From Syntrophaceae bacterium (GTDB taxonomy: Bacteria > Desulfobacterota > Syntrophia > Syntrophales > Smithellaceae), in the NCBI GenBank assembly GCA_025355345.1, contig JANXZU010000051.1, positions 1 through 42,217 on the forward strand: a stretch of 42,217 nt of DNA, in the 5' to 3' direction. A program made the position numbers and the translations under genes. The notes under the pieces were generated by a model, which was given only the letters and a program-made list of their open reading frames with translations, was not told the DNA's origin and made no database searches. Below are positions 1 through 7,249 of this stretch, piece by piece (position 1 is the first letter of the stretch; the number at the start of each line of letters is the position of its first letter).

Positions 1-27
1 GACAACGAGCAAATTCAATTTTTTCAT
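1..27 (-). CDS. 5' end of a gene, probably a response regulator (partial)
   Basis: Reading the minus strand from position 27, an ATG opens a frame encoding MKKLNLLVV before the window ends. A hydrophobic strand of this kind is how receiver domains begin, usually followed by acidic residues that lie outside the window. An AGGA-type ribosome site lies about 9 bases upstream. The gene would follow the sensor kinase (stop at 252) on the same strand, the usual place for its partner regulator. Because the kinase is NtrB-like and a sigma54 promoter lies upstream of it, an NtrC-type activator is the natural guess. Only nine codons are visible, so the identity is inference. Confidence 0.35.
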
Positions 28-45
28 AAATATTTATCCTGTAAT

Positions 46-240
46 GAGACTCGCTGAAAACGAACGAAGTGAATAACCTAAATACCCTAAAGGGCACTAT
101 AGGGTCACTATAGGTTCGAAGCGCAAGTCGTAATGAGACTCAAAATTCAGGAACATAGTGAACTGAATTTTGTAAGTCGAACTATCCAATAGCCACAGGC
201 TATTGGGAATTATCCTACGTGCGAAGCAAAGTAGGGCTAA
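46..240 (+). repeat. Modular palindromic intergenic repeat, copy A
   Basis: Two tandem units each begin TAATGAGACTC. The second unit has the stem AAAATTCAG...CTGAATTTT, then the core AAGTCGAACTATCC (174-187), then a second stem AATAGCC-aca-GGCTATT. The first unit carries the insert CCCTAAAGGGCACTATAGGG, also found in copies B and C. The element lies between the sensor kinase stop and the next gene of its operon, so it would be transcribed within that mRNA. Confidence 0.75.
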
Positions 241-251
241 TGTTTGATATC

Positions 252-2036
252 TTACTTGGTGTCATTGACTTTTTCTCGTGGTAAAACCACTTCAAATGTT
301 GTTCCTTCGCCTTTCCGGCTGATCACGTGAATTTCTCCGCCATGACCACGGATAATTTCACTGGCCAATGGCACCCCCAAACCTAATCCTTTTTCTTTTG
401 TTGTATATTCCGGGCTGAAAATCCTTTCGATTTCTTCGGCCGTCATGCCACATCCCGTATCCGAGATGCTAACAACGATGTAGTTCTTATCCTCTCGATC
501 GACGGTAATTATAATATTGCCCTCTGCCAGTATTGATTCCATCGCGTTTTTAATTAAGTTGAGAAATGCCTGCTGGAGCTTATTTATATCCATCGGAATT
601 ATTGTCTGACCAAGACGCCATTTTGTTTCAATGGTAACTCCGCGTGACGAAGCTTCCTCGCGAATCAAGTTGACAATTTTTTGCAATACTTCTGTCAGAG
701 AAAAATAACTTAATTGCAGTCGGCGACTTTTGGAAAATGAAAGAAACTCCTCAATGATTCCGTTGAGGCGCTTAATTTCATCCTTAATAACACCAGAAAG
801 ATTTTGAAAATCATTGGCCTTCTCGATATCCAGTGGACTAAAATCACGCTTTAATCTTTGAGCAGCCATACTGATAGCGTTTAATGGATTGCGAATTTCG
901 TGAGCAACGCCTGCCGCAAGCTGACCGAGAGCGGAAAGCCGCTCGGCCTTTTCCAGGCGTCGTTCCATATCAACAACACCGGCTAAATGGCGATTTTGAT
1001 CGTGATACAACAACCACATGGATAGAAGCGCGATCATAACAACAAAGATCATAAAGACAAAAATATTTTGGCGGTTTTCGGCAATAATTTTATCCATGGA
1101 TCCGCGGTCAAGACCGATTCTAACAATACCGACCACTTTGTCATCCAACTTTAAAGGAGCAGCCATATCCAGTATTTTACTTTCACCGGAATCAACTTTT
1201 CTGCTGGTAATTTTAACGTTCCGCGCTAAAATATTTTTAAAATTAAAATACTCATTGTTGAAATTTTCATTTGCTTTGCCGATGCTGCCTAGAAGTTTAT
1301 TCTTATCATTAATAATTTGCATATAAACAATGCCATGGCCTTCTCCAATCTTGTTTATGCCTCTTTCGACAGCGACTTTTAAGCTCCAATAAATTAAGCC
1401 TTCCTTCGCTAGGGTTATGACAACCGTCCCACTATTATCCTTGCGCCGTAAAGCGATAAAGCCAATGCCTTTTTTAGCGCGAATTTTTTCCAATATTTCA
1501 ATAGTAGTTAATTTACGACCGTTTTTTTTCAACTCACTGGCGCTGAGCATGTCTATTTGTAACGGATTGCTCTGATATACCGCGTGCCCATAGGCATCTA
1601 GAACGGCAATATACCAAAAGCTATTGTCCGTGGCAAATTGCTTCAGATATATATTGTTTATTTTACCTTTTTTCCATTGTTCATCTAATTTGCGTCCCAA
1701 CTCCGTAATTGATTCAACCACCCACCTTTTAGAATAAGAGGATTCTGCCTGACTGGCAGTTATTGAATTTGAACCTGCGGTTTCCGGCGCAGCTGTTATG
1801 CTTTTTAAATTTTCTTCTATTAATCTTTGTAGCAGACTGATTGTGCTTAATGCCTGGTCTTCCAAAAATCCCACGAGATTGGTTTCATTCCTTCGAATAT
1901 CCAGAAATCCCATTACAAGGATTAAGGCAACCACAACTGCACTGGCTATAGCTACAGCAAGTGGCTGAAGAAAATTACCATTATAATTCGGGGTTCTATG
2001 TCTAATAATTAATTCTTTCTTTTTTAAAAAATTCAT
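252..2036 (-). CDS. Membrane sensor histidine kinase (NtrB/ZraS type)
   Basis: A 594-residue two-component sensor kinase. A first membrane segment spans about residues 22-46, a periplasmic sensing region about 47-322, and a second membrane segment about 324-344. The HisKA motif follows with the phospho-acceptor His379 in VAHEIRNPL. The ATPase part shows the N box (NLIKNAME, about 493-500), the G1 box DTGCG (526-530) and the G2 box GLGLG (550-554). The HEIRNPL motif is of the type often paired with sigma54-activating regulators. The probable partner gene starts at 27. A divergent sigma54 promoter at 2357-2372 driving a short terminated RNA is a plausible target. The stimulus cannot be read from the sequence. 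Confidence 0.92.
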   Translation of the reverse strand: MNFLKKKELIIRHRTPNYNGNFLQPLAVAIASAVVVALILVMGFLDIRRNETNLVGFLEDQALSTISLLQRLIEENLKSITAAPETAGSNSITASQAESSYSKRWVVESITELGRKLDEQWKKGKINNIYLKQFATDNSFWYIAVLDAYGHAVYQSNPLQIDMLSASELKKNGRKLTTIEILEKIRAKKGIGFIALRRKDNSGTVVITLAKEGLIYWSLKVAVERGINKIGEGHGIVYMQIINDKNKLLGSIGKANENFNNEYFNFKNILARNVKITSRKVDSGESKILDMAAPLKLDDKVVGIVRIGLDRGSMDKIIAENRQNIFVFMIFVVMIALLSMWLLYHDQNRHLAGVVDMERRLEKAERLSALGQLAAGVAHEIRNPLNAISMAAQRLKRDFSPLDIEKANDFQNLSGVIKDEIKRLNGIIEEFLSFSKSRRLQLSYFSLTEVLQKIVNLIREEASSRGVTIETKWRLGQTIIPMDINKLQQAFLNLIKNAMESILAEGNIIITVDREDKNYIVVSISDTGCGMTAEEIERIFSPEYTTKEKGLGLGVPLASEIIRGHGGEIHVISRKGEGTTFEVVLPREKVNDTK

Positions 2037-2161
2037 TTTCCCCTCAAAATATTAATTATTACTCTCGTCCAATAATATGATGAAACAATGAAGAAATAAT
2101 TTCATTATTCCGAGCATCTTAAGCTATTTAAAAGAAAAGTCAACGGTTAATGCCAAAGAAG

Positions 2162-2266
2162 TCGACATTTTTGTCGAATAAGAAATAAATAATGACTTCA
2201 CGCATAAGTATCTGTATTAATTGTCATATCTAATAACATAAAAATAAATCCCGACATTTATTGCCG
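2162..2266. promoter_or_regulatory. Candidate activator-binding sites upstream of the sigma54 promoter
   Basis: A perfect inverted repeat TCGACA-tttt-TGTCGA lies at 2162-2177. A degraded version with identical spacing, CCGACA-ttta-TTGCCG, lies at 2251-2266. They are about 195 and 106 bases upstream of the -24 element, a normal distance for enhancer sites of NtrC-type activators. Binding by the neighbouring regulator is inference. Confidence 0.45.
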
Positions 2267-2356
2267 TAAATTAATGTAATCAAATTTTGATGACGAAAGA
2301 TAGTAAATAAGATATATGTCAATACAATTAATTGCTTATCTTCGCTTTGATAATTA

Positions 2357-2372
2357 TGGCACGCTCTATGCT
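2357..2372 (+). promoter_or_regulatory. Sigma54 (-24/-12) promoter
   Basis: TGGCACG-CTCTA-TGCT gives the GG-N10-GC spacing required by RpoN, with a consensus TGGCACG at -24 and TGC at -12. It points to the plus strand, away from the sensor kinase, towards a 130-base region with no long ORF that ends in a strong terminator. Transcription should start near 2383. Confidence 0.75.
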
Positions 2373-2458
2373 TTAAGTAATACTAAAGAAACAAGGTTGT
2401 CGACTAAAAATAACGGGCATTATGATTAGCCGGCAGCAAAATAACCAAGGAGGTCTTT

Positions 2459-2482
2459 ATGACTTCTCTCTTCTCTCCTTAG
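2459..2482 (+). CDS. Seven-codon ORF inside the small transcript
   Basis: ATG at 2459 follows a perfect AAGGAGG with a 5-base spacer and encodes MTSLFSP, with TAG at 2480-2482. The stop overlaps the first bases of the terminator stem. Such an optimal ribosome site before so short a frame could mean a translated micropeptide, a ribosome-controlled terminator, or an sRNA that mimics a ribosome site. No gene follows on this strand, so classical attenuation of a downstream gene is not supported. Confidence 0.3.
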   Translation: MTSLFSP

Positions 2483-2512
2483 GAGGCTTACTAACCAAAG
2501 CCTCCTTTTTTT
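2481..2512 (+). terminator. Intrinsic terminator of the small transcript
   Basis: A perfect 9-bp stem AGGAGGCTT (2481-2489) / AAGCCTCCT (2498-2506) with an 8-base loop is followed by six T residues on the plus strand. On the minus strand no T run follows, so it serves the short plus-strand transcript and not rarA. Confidence 0.9.
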
Positions 2513-2519
2513 ATTGGCC

Positions 2520-3872
2520 TTACTTATCATTTGCAGAACCATTCTTCTTGTTTTGCCATATTTCGATTTGGTCTTTAATAATTTTTTCATAACCTGACCC
2601 AGTTGGTGAATAAAATTTTAGCTCCTTAAGTTTTTCCGGTAAATATTCTTGGGGAGTATAAGCATCGGTATAATTATGAGCATATTTGTAATCTTTCCCG
2701 TAATCTAATTCTTTCATTAATTTAGTCGGTGCATTACGAATATGTAGTGGTACAGGCAAATATCCAGTTTTGTTTATAATTTCTTTAACCTTACTAAGGC
2801 CTACGTAAAGTGAATTGCTTTTGGGTGCTGTTGCCAGATAAACCGCAGCCTGGGCCAGAGCGAGCTCTCCTTCGGGTAGGCCGATAAAATGGATGACTTC
2901 CTTAGCGGCAACGGCAAGAGTAAGTGCCTGCGGATCGGCATTGCCCACATCTTCCGAAGCAAAGCGTACCAAGCGCCTTGCGATATAGAGCGGGTCTTCA
3001 CCGGCGACAAGCATCCTGCCCAGCCAATACAGTGTAGCATCGGGATCGCTGCCGCGCATACTTTTATGCAATGCGGATATCAGATTGTAATGTTCTTCGC
3101 CGTTTTTATCATACAAAAGAGGTTTTTTAAGTAGAGATTGTTGTACAAATTTATTGGTGATAATGCGCTGATCAGGCGGTAAAGTTTGCGCCAGAGAAGC
3201 GACGGCTTCCAGATTATTTAAAGCGCTACGGGCATCACCATCGGCTAAACTCACAATATAGCGAATAGCTTCTGAACCAGCCGCGATACAGTATTTACCC
3301 AACCCTCTTTGCTCATCTATTAGCGCGCGTTCAACTATAGCGATTAAGTCATCTTCAGAAAACGGCTTTAAAAGCAAAACCCGCGTCCGTGATAAAAGGG
3401 GAGCGATAACCTCGAAAGAAGGATTTTCAGTAGTAGCGCCAATTAAGGTAATAAGTCCGCTTTCAACATGAGGAAGGAAAGCATCCTGCTGGGCTTTATT
3501 AAAACGATGAATTTCATCAACGAATAGGATTGTCTTTTTCTTTTTGCTTTCCCATACATCCCTGGCATCATCTATAACAGCGCGAATTTCTTTCACTCCG
3601 GCGAGAACTGCCGAAAAGCTGACAAAATTTGATTTTGTTTCATTGGCTAGAATGCGGGCAAGAGTTGTTTTCCCTGAACCGGGTGGCCCCCATAATATCA
3701 TAGAAAACAATTTGTCTTTGGCGATAGCACTTCTTAGCAAACAATTCTGCCCTAAAAGATGAGGCTGCCCGATATATTCGGCAAGAGTCTGCGGCCGCAT
3801 TCTTTCGGCAAGAGGCGCAGAATCTAAGGCATCCCTTTCATTTCCAACACTAAACAAGTCTGCTGTTTTCAT
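2520..3872 (-). CDS. rarA: Replication-associated recombination protein A (RarA/MgsA AAA+ ATPase)
   Basis: A 450-residue clamp-loader-like AAA+ ATPase that acts at stalled replication forks. Walker A is GPPGSGKT (62-69) and Walker B is ILFVDE (115-120), followed by IHRFN, a characteristic RarA/RuvB-like motif. The opening PLAERMRPQTLAEYIGQ and the C-terminal MgsA region (LYVGLSKV, PVPLHIRNAPTKLMK) match the family, and the length is normal. The ATG at 3872 has only a weak GGAG-like ribosome site. The dispersed repeat copy B begins almost at its 5' end, so its promoter must lie within or beyond the repeat. Confidence 0.96.
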   Translation of the reverse strand: MKTADLFSVGNERDALDSAPLAERMRPQTLAEYIGQPHLLGQNCLLRSAIAKDKLFSMILWGPPGSGKTTLARILANETKSNFVSFSAVLAGVKEIRAVIDDARDVWESKKKKTILFVDEIHRFNKAQQDAFLPHVESGLITLIGATTENPSFEVIAPLLSRTRVLLLKPFSEDDLIAIVERALIDEQRGLGKYCIAAGSEAIRYIVSLADGDARSALNNLEAVASLAQTLPPDQRIITNKFVQQSLLKKPLLYDKNGEEHYNLISALHKSMRGSDPDATLYWLGRMLVAGEDPLYIARRLVRFASEDVGNADPQALTLAVAAKEVIHFIGLPEGELALAQAAVYLATAPKSNSLYVGLSKVKEIINKTGYLPVPLHIRNAPTKLMKELDYGKDYKYAHNYTDAYTPQEYLPEKLKELKFYSPTGSGYEKIIKDQIEIWQNKKNGSANDK

Positions 3873-3873
3873 T

Positions 3874-4065
3874 GTAAAACTCCAACTCAGAAACGAAGTA
3901 ACCTAAACAAACTAAATGCCCTAAAGGGCACTATAGGGCCACCATGGGGTCATCTGCGACGCATTGAAGTTTGCTAGTCGAATTATCCTGCATAGGCAGG
4001 GTGTGATAAACCGCATCTTGCTGCGGTAATTGTTTCCAAAGCTTGCTTTGGGGTTCATACCCGTG
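3874..4065 (+). repeat. Modular palindromic intergenic repeat, copy B
   Basis: Contains the shared insert CCCTAAAGGGCACTATAGGG, the core TAGTCGAATTATCCTGCATA (about 3975-3993) and three further palindromes: ACCGCA-tcttgc-TGCGGT, CCAAAGC-tt-GCTTTGG and the outer pair GGTGTGA...TCATACC. Its end TCATACCCGTGATC overlaps the last codons and stop of the 4055-4321 gene on the minus strand. It closely matches copies D and E. Confidence 0.8.
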
Positions 4066-4321
4066 ATCTTTTTCTCTTTGCTGCTTCAATTATTTCGATC
4101 AGGCTCGTTACTTTATCTTTAGGCGTTGTATTATTATAGCACTCCCAGTCTTGATCTGTCATATTTGCATGCAAAAAACTCTCCACATCAAACAATGCAG
4201 ACCAGCAACTGACAATTCGGGAACAGGGAAACGCACCCGACTCCCGCAAACAATAGGGAAAAGTGATCTCGTGACCCAAGCGCTGGCAGCGCATCAATTT
4301 ATCGTTAATTTCCATAGTCAT
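4055..4321 (-). CDS. Small Cys-rich conserved hypothetical protein (88 aa)
   Basis: An 88-residue soluble protein with no signal peptide. It has cysteines in the segments MRCQRLG, FPYCLRESG, FPCSRIVSCW and WECYN. The spacing could bind a metal, but no family is recognised with certainty. The motif C-Q-x-L-G-x-E-I-x-F-x-Y-C followed by PC and CW suggests a real conserved protein. No convincing ribosome site precedes the ATG at 4321; a second Met lies two codons further in. The gene begins 18 bases after the terminator of trpB2, so it depends on read-through or its own unseen promoter. Its last codons (Ser-Arg-Val-stop) lie inside the end of repeat copy B, so the repeat may have replaced the original C-terminus. 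Confidence 0.6.
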   Translation of the reverse strand: MTMEINDKLMRCQRLGHEITFPYCLRESGAFPCSRIVSCWSALFDVESFLHANMTDQDWECYNNTTPKDKVTSLIEIIEAAKRKRSRV

Positions 4322-4338
4322 GGGAAAGTAACTTGGCT

Positions 4339-4382
4339 AAAAAAAGAAGAGCCGTCAAGGATTATCTTTCCCTGACGGCTCT
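4339..4382 (-). terminator. Intrinsic terminator after trpB2
   Basis: A perfect 10-bp stem AGAGCCGTCA/TGACGGCTCT (4348-4357 with 4373-4382) is followed on the minus strand by TTCTTTTTTT. It lies 70 bases after the trpB2 stop and only 18 bases before the start of the 88-residue gene. Confidence 0.9.
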
Positions 4383-4451
4383 CTTGATAAATTGAAGATA
4401 TGATCAATCCGTTTAAAAGCATAATAAACAGAAAGTATATTTAGTTGATTA

Positions 4452-5813
4452 TTAAGGCTTGGGGAAATCTTTAATTGCATTAAGCGCTCTTGCAATCTCT
4501 TCGTCCGGCAATTCGTAAGCCTCTAGCTTACCGGACAAATAGGCGTCATAAGAAGCCATGTCCACCAGGCCGTGGCCGCTCCAGTTAAATAGTATCACTT
4601 TCTCCTTGCCTTCTTCTTTGGCGCGCATTGCCTCATCGACGACAGCCGCAAGGACGTGATTGGTTTCCGGCGCTGGTATAAAGCCTTCCGTCCGTGCCCA
4701 CTTCACGCCGGCATCAAAGGTTTTCAATTGATCATAGGCTCTTGGTTCAATGAATTTTTCGCGCACCAGATGGCTGATTATCGGCGCCATGCCGTGGTAA
4801 CGCAAACCTCCGGCATGAATAGGGGCAGGAATGTAATCGTGACCTAAAGTATACATGGGAAGCAGCGGAGTTGTTTTGGCCAGGTCTCCGAAATCATAAG
4901 CAAACGGCCCTTTAGTCATACTGGGGCAGGATGATGGTTCCGCTCCGACTATCTTTACTTTTTTCCCGTGAATTTTGTCGCAGACATAAGGAAGTGCAAT
5001 GCCTGCAAAGTTACTGCCGCCACCGCAGCAGCCCATAACAACATCCGGATAGATGCCTATTTTCTGCATTTGCTTTTGAGCTTCCAGACCGATGATCGTC
5101 TGATAAAGTAAAACGTGATTTAAAACACTGCCTAAAGCGTACCTTGAACCAGGAGTCGTTACGGCTTCTTCAATGGCTTCGCTGATTGCTATTCCGAGGC
5201 TTCCCGGTGAATCCGGATGCTGGGCCAGAACGTCTCTTCCCGCCTGTGTCAGATTGCTGGGGCTGGGAATACATTCAGCTCCCCATGTATTCATCATCAT
5301 GCGCCGGTAAGGCTTTTGCTCATAACTGATCTTAACCATGTAAACGCGGCAGGCCAAATTGAACATCTGAGTGGCCATGGACAAAGCGCTACCCCACTGT
5401 CCGGCGCCGGTTTCGGTGACAATCCTTTTAGTTCCGGCAACTTTATTATAATAAGCCATGGGTATTGCGGCATTAGGTTTGTGAGAACCTGCCGGACTGA
5501 CACCTTCATTTTTGTAATAAATTTTGACCGGACAATTAAGCAGTTTTTCAAAATTGTAAGCACGATAAAGAGGAGAGGGACGCCAGAGCAAATACTTTTG
5601 CAGGACTTCATCGGGGATGTCAATCCAACGCTGAGATGATGCTTCCTGTTCAATGATGTTCATAGGAAAAATTGCCGCAAGATCATCAGGTGTTACCGGC
5701 TGGCCTGTTCCCGGATGCAGCGGAGGTTTCATTGGCGTGGTTAAATCCGCCATAATATTGTACCATTGTTTCGGTATTTCATGATCCTCTAAAAGTATTT
5801 TAACCTGTTCCAT
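4452..5813 (-). CDS. trpB2: Tryptophan synthase beta chain-like protein (TrpB2 type)
   Basis: A 453-residue PLP enzyme of the TrpB2 branch, which condenses indole with serine to make tryptophan. The PLP lysine is Lys112 in AGSHKPNAA, and a glycine-rich phosphate-binding loop GCCGGGSNFAG follows in the middle of the chain. The long N-terminus (PMKPPLHPGTGQPV) and length separate it from classical TrpB of about 400 residues. It stands alone, without trpA, so indole salvage is a likely role. The ATG at 5813 has an AGGAG ribosome site. A leader peptide rich in Trp codons and an attenuator precede it (5851-6008), strong evidence that it responds to tryptophan supply. Confidence 0.95.
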   Translation of the reverse strand: MEQVKILLEDHEIPKQWYNIMADLTTPMKPPLHPGTGQPVTPDDLAAIFPMNIIEQEASSQRWIDIPDEVLQKYLLWRPSPLYRAYNFEKLLNCPVKIYYKNEGVSPAGSHKPNAAIPMAYYNKVAGTKRIVTETGAGQWGSALSMATQMFNLACRVYMVKISYEQKPYRRMMMNTWGAECIPSPSNLTQAGRDVLAQHPDSPGSLGIAISEAIEEAVTTPGSRYALGSVLNHVLLYQTIIGLEAQKQMQKIGIYPDVVMGCCGGGSNFAGIALPYVCDKIHGKKVKIVGAEPSSCPSMTKGPFAYDFGDLAKTTPLLPMYTLGHDYIPAPIHAGGLRYHGMAPIISHLVREKFIEPRAYDQLKTFDAGVKWARTEGFIPAPETNHVLAAVVDEAMRAKEEGKEKVILFNWSGHGLVDMASYDAYLSGKLEAYELPDEEIARALNAIKDFPKP

Positions 5814-5850
5814 ATTAGCTCTCCTTTGATAAAGTTATTTATAACAACAT

Positions 5851-5882
5851 AAAAAAAGCCATGGGCTTTCTATTCCCATGGC
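5851..5882 (-). terminator. Attenuator terminator upstream of trpB2
   Basis: On the minus strand the stem GCCATGGG / CCCATGGC (5875-5882 with 5858-5865) is perfect over 8 bp, with a 9-base loop and seven T residues (5857-5851). It ends 37 bases before the trpB2 start, between the gene and its leader peptide. That is where a transcription attenuator should be. Confidence 0.88.
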
Positions 5883-5904
5883 ATTTGAATTCCTGCGCTT
5901 AAGT

Positions 5905-5974
5905 CATGGGGAAAAGCTTCCCTGCCCAAGCTCATTTTTATAACGAGTCTAAGGGCAGACATCTAAAGTCTGCC
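5905..5974 (-). promoter_or_regulatory. Alternative pairing segments of the trp attenuator
   Basis: On the minus strand, segment 1 (GGCAGAC, 5974-5968) starts within the last Trp codon and pairs with segment 2 (GTCTGCC, 5960-5954). Segment 2 can instead pair, as CTGCCC, with segment 3 (GGGCAG, 5927-5922). Segment 3 otherwise pairs, as GGGAA (5922-5918), with segment 4 (TTCCC, 5913-5909). Segment 4, as CCCATG (5910-5905), can pair with segment 5 (CATGGG, 5880-5875), the 5' arm of the terminator. A ribosome stalled at the Trp codons would free segment 2, favouring 2:3 then 4:5 and preventing termination. A ribosome at the stop codon would cover segment 2, favouring 3:4 and the 5:6 terminator. 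Confidence 0.7.
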
Positions 5975-6008
5975 ACCACCAGTTTTTGCAAACAAAAATA
6001 TTTAACAT
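5949..6008 (-). CDS. Trp leader peptide (trpL-like, 19 aa)
   Basis: The ATG at 6008 opens the frame MLNIFVCKNWWWQTLDVCP, ending in TAG at 5951-5949. Three consecutive Trp codons at residues 10-12 are far beyond chance for so short a frame and mark a tryptophan-sensing leader. The ribosome site is a modest AGG about 9 bases upstream. The Trp codons lie just before and into the first hairpin arm, and the stop lies just after the second arm, as in classical trp leaders. Confidence 0.85.
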   Translation of the reverse strand: MLNIFVCKNWWWQTLDVCP

Positions 6009-6045
6009 CTGAGCAACCTGTAAGATTCTGTTTAATTTAAAAATT

Positions 6046-6074
6046 GCGTAACACAGCAAATAAATGATTGTCAA
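6046..6074 (-). promoter_or_regulatory. Candidate promoter of the trp leader / trpB2
   Basis: A consensus TTGACA (6074-6069) is followed 17 bases later by TTACGC, a poor -10 sequence with a TGTG just before it. The start would fall near 6040, giving about 32 bases before the leader ATG. The -35 is convincing, the -10 is not. Confidence 0.4.
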
Positions 6075-6101
6075 GATGATTTTTAGATTAAACTTCTCGC
6101 G

Positions 6102-6608
6102 TTAACTTTTCAGAGCAAATAATCTCTCAATCAATTTATCGCGCAATATGGGGTCGTGGAGCCGTACTTCATCTTCAACCGGCAGCAGGGGAAAGTGCTC
6201 AATGAAGATTCGGGCAAATATGCCAATCCCTGTTTTGTTGGCGATACCCAGTTGATTGTATACTTTTACTCGCTCCATTCCGCAACTGGGGGAATCGCTC
6301 TTAAAAATAAAACCGCAAATATTTTCTATTTCCAGTTCGACGACACGCTTGCGCGCCCAGTCAACCAGCAAATTTGTCTTTTCCTGCTTGTTGCGGGTCG
6401 AGACCAAACGAGGATTATCCGGCTCTCCTTCAAGACGCATCGATTCCCGCGGAACACCCAAGCCACATTCTACTTCAGGACAAATGGGAACATACTCGAC
6501 GTAAGTACCTAAAGTATCCTGCAAAAAGAGATCAAGCTTATGCCCGCCGTCATACCGCACATTAACGCCCAAAAGACAGGAACTAATGCCAATCTTGATC
6601 TTAATCAT
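6102..6608 (-). CDS. DUF523 family protein
   Basis: A 168-residue cytoplasmic protein of the DUF523 family. It shows the family opening ISSCLLGVNVRYDGGHK, the central ICPEVECGLGVPRESMRL and the later FKSDSPSCG. The cysteines in SSCLLG, ICPEVECG and SPSCG are conserved in the family, whose biochemical role is not established. It starts with ATG at 6608 and follows the DUF3617 gene by 15 bases, so the two are probably cotranscribed. A 93-base gap separates its stop from the leader peptide start. Confidence 0.88.
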   Translation of the reverse strand: MIKIKIGISSCLLGVNVRYDGGHKLDLFLQDTLGTYVEYVPICPEVECGLGVPRESMRLEGEPDNPRLVSTRNKQEKTNLLVDWARKRVVELEIENICGFIFKSDSPSCGMERVKVYNQLGIANKTGIGIFARIFIEHFPLLPVEDEVRLHDPILRDKLIERLFALKS

Positions 6609-6623
6609 TAAGATTTAATGACA

Positions 6624-7046
6624 TCATTTGGTACAAGGTCCAATAAATTTACCCGACATCTTATTATTGATTTGCATTTGGGGTTGACCCTTGCTCTTTA
6701 TACTGGTTGTTGAAGCGCCGGCAAAAGTGTTTCCTTTATAAGTCATCGTTCCGGAAGTAAGAACAACACTATCCTTGCCTTTGCATTCCATGGAGTAAGT
6801 CACAGTATCGCTGCTAATGCTCTGATCCTTCATTACGCACTCGATACTTTTGTCCTTAGCTTTTGGGACAGGGTCATTTTTTGTAAGACACTGGCGCACT
6901 GTGGTTGGTGGAATCTGAGCCGGCATGCCTATTATTTCCGATTTGGACGTTATTTCCCATAGACCGTACTTGATTTCTGCCAAAGCACTGTTTACGCATA
7001 CCAATGAAACAATAACTGCTAAAATCATTAAATTCTTGTTAATCAT
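6624..7046 (-). CDS. Secreted DUF3617 domain protein
   Basis: A 140-residue exported protein. The first 23 residues form a signal peptide ending in NSALA before EIKYGLWEI. The GLWEITSK opening, the pair of cysteines (RQCLT and IECVM) and the later MECKG fit DUF3617, a periplasmic family of unknown function. The gene has an AGGAGG-type ribosome site and starts an apparent two-gene unit with the DUF523 gene. Confidence 0.85.
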   Translation of the reverse strand: MINKNLMILAVIVSLVCVNSALAEIKYGLWEITSKSEIIGMPAQIPPTTVRQCLTKNDPVPKAKDKSIECVMKDQSISSDTVTYSMECKGKDSVVLTSGTMTYKGNTFAGASTTSIKSKGQPQMQINNKMSGKFIGPCTK

Positions 7047-7220
7047 ATAACCCTCCTTTATTTTCCATAGTGATTTCTGAATAGAAAATTAATGTGTTTA
7101 ATTATTTTGTTTCTCAAAATTCGCATTGCTTCATAATCTCAATATTAGCATAGATGAATTAAACTGCAAAACATATATATCAAAATATCTAAATTTTATA
7201 ACTGGCGCATAATAATTTAA

Positions 7221-7249
7221 TTGACATACAAGATAAATCTTCATATACA
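7221..7249 (+). promoter_or_regulatory. Sigma70-type promoter of the acyl-CoA ligase gene
   Basis: TTGACA (7221-7226), a 17-base spacer, then TATACA (7244-7249), a near-consensus promoter. Transcription would start near 7256, about 34 bases before the ATG at 7290. Confidence 0.75.

Larger units (their letters stand above)
2383..2512 (+). ncRNA. Candidate sigma54-dependent small RNA (about 130 nt)
   Basis: The unit is bounded by the sigma54 promoter at 2357-2372 and the intrinsic terminator at 2481-2512, and holds no ORF longer than seven codons. It contains an AAGGAGG (2447-2453) and, about 25 bases later, a C/U-rich stretch ending CTCCTT, which can pair with it. A regulatory RNA or a tiny-peptide mRNA are both possible. 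The layout (short sigma54 RNA beside a sensor kinase with a likely sigma54-activator partner) resembles GlmY beside GlrK and CrcZ under CbrB in gamma-proteobacteria. No sequence relationship to those RNAs is claimed. The 5' end is estimated from the promoter. Confidence 0.55.

Noticed and set aside
46..240. Short repeats taken as a CRISPR array
   Set aside because: The units are palindromic modules of varied spacing, not identical repeats with unique spacers, and no cas gene is present.
1018..1326. Opposite-strand frames inside the kinase and many other genes
   Set aside because: They lie fully inside well-supported genes, have no ribosome site and resemble no family.
2459..2512. The tiny ORF and terminator as an attenuator of rarA
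   Set aside because: rarA is on the opposite strand and ends here, so the terminator cannot control it.
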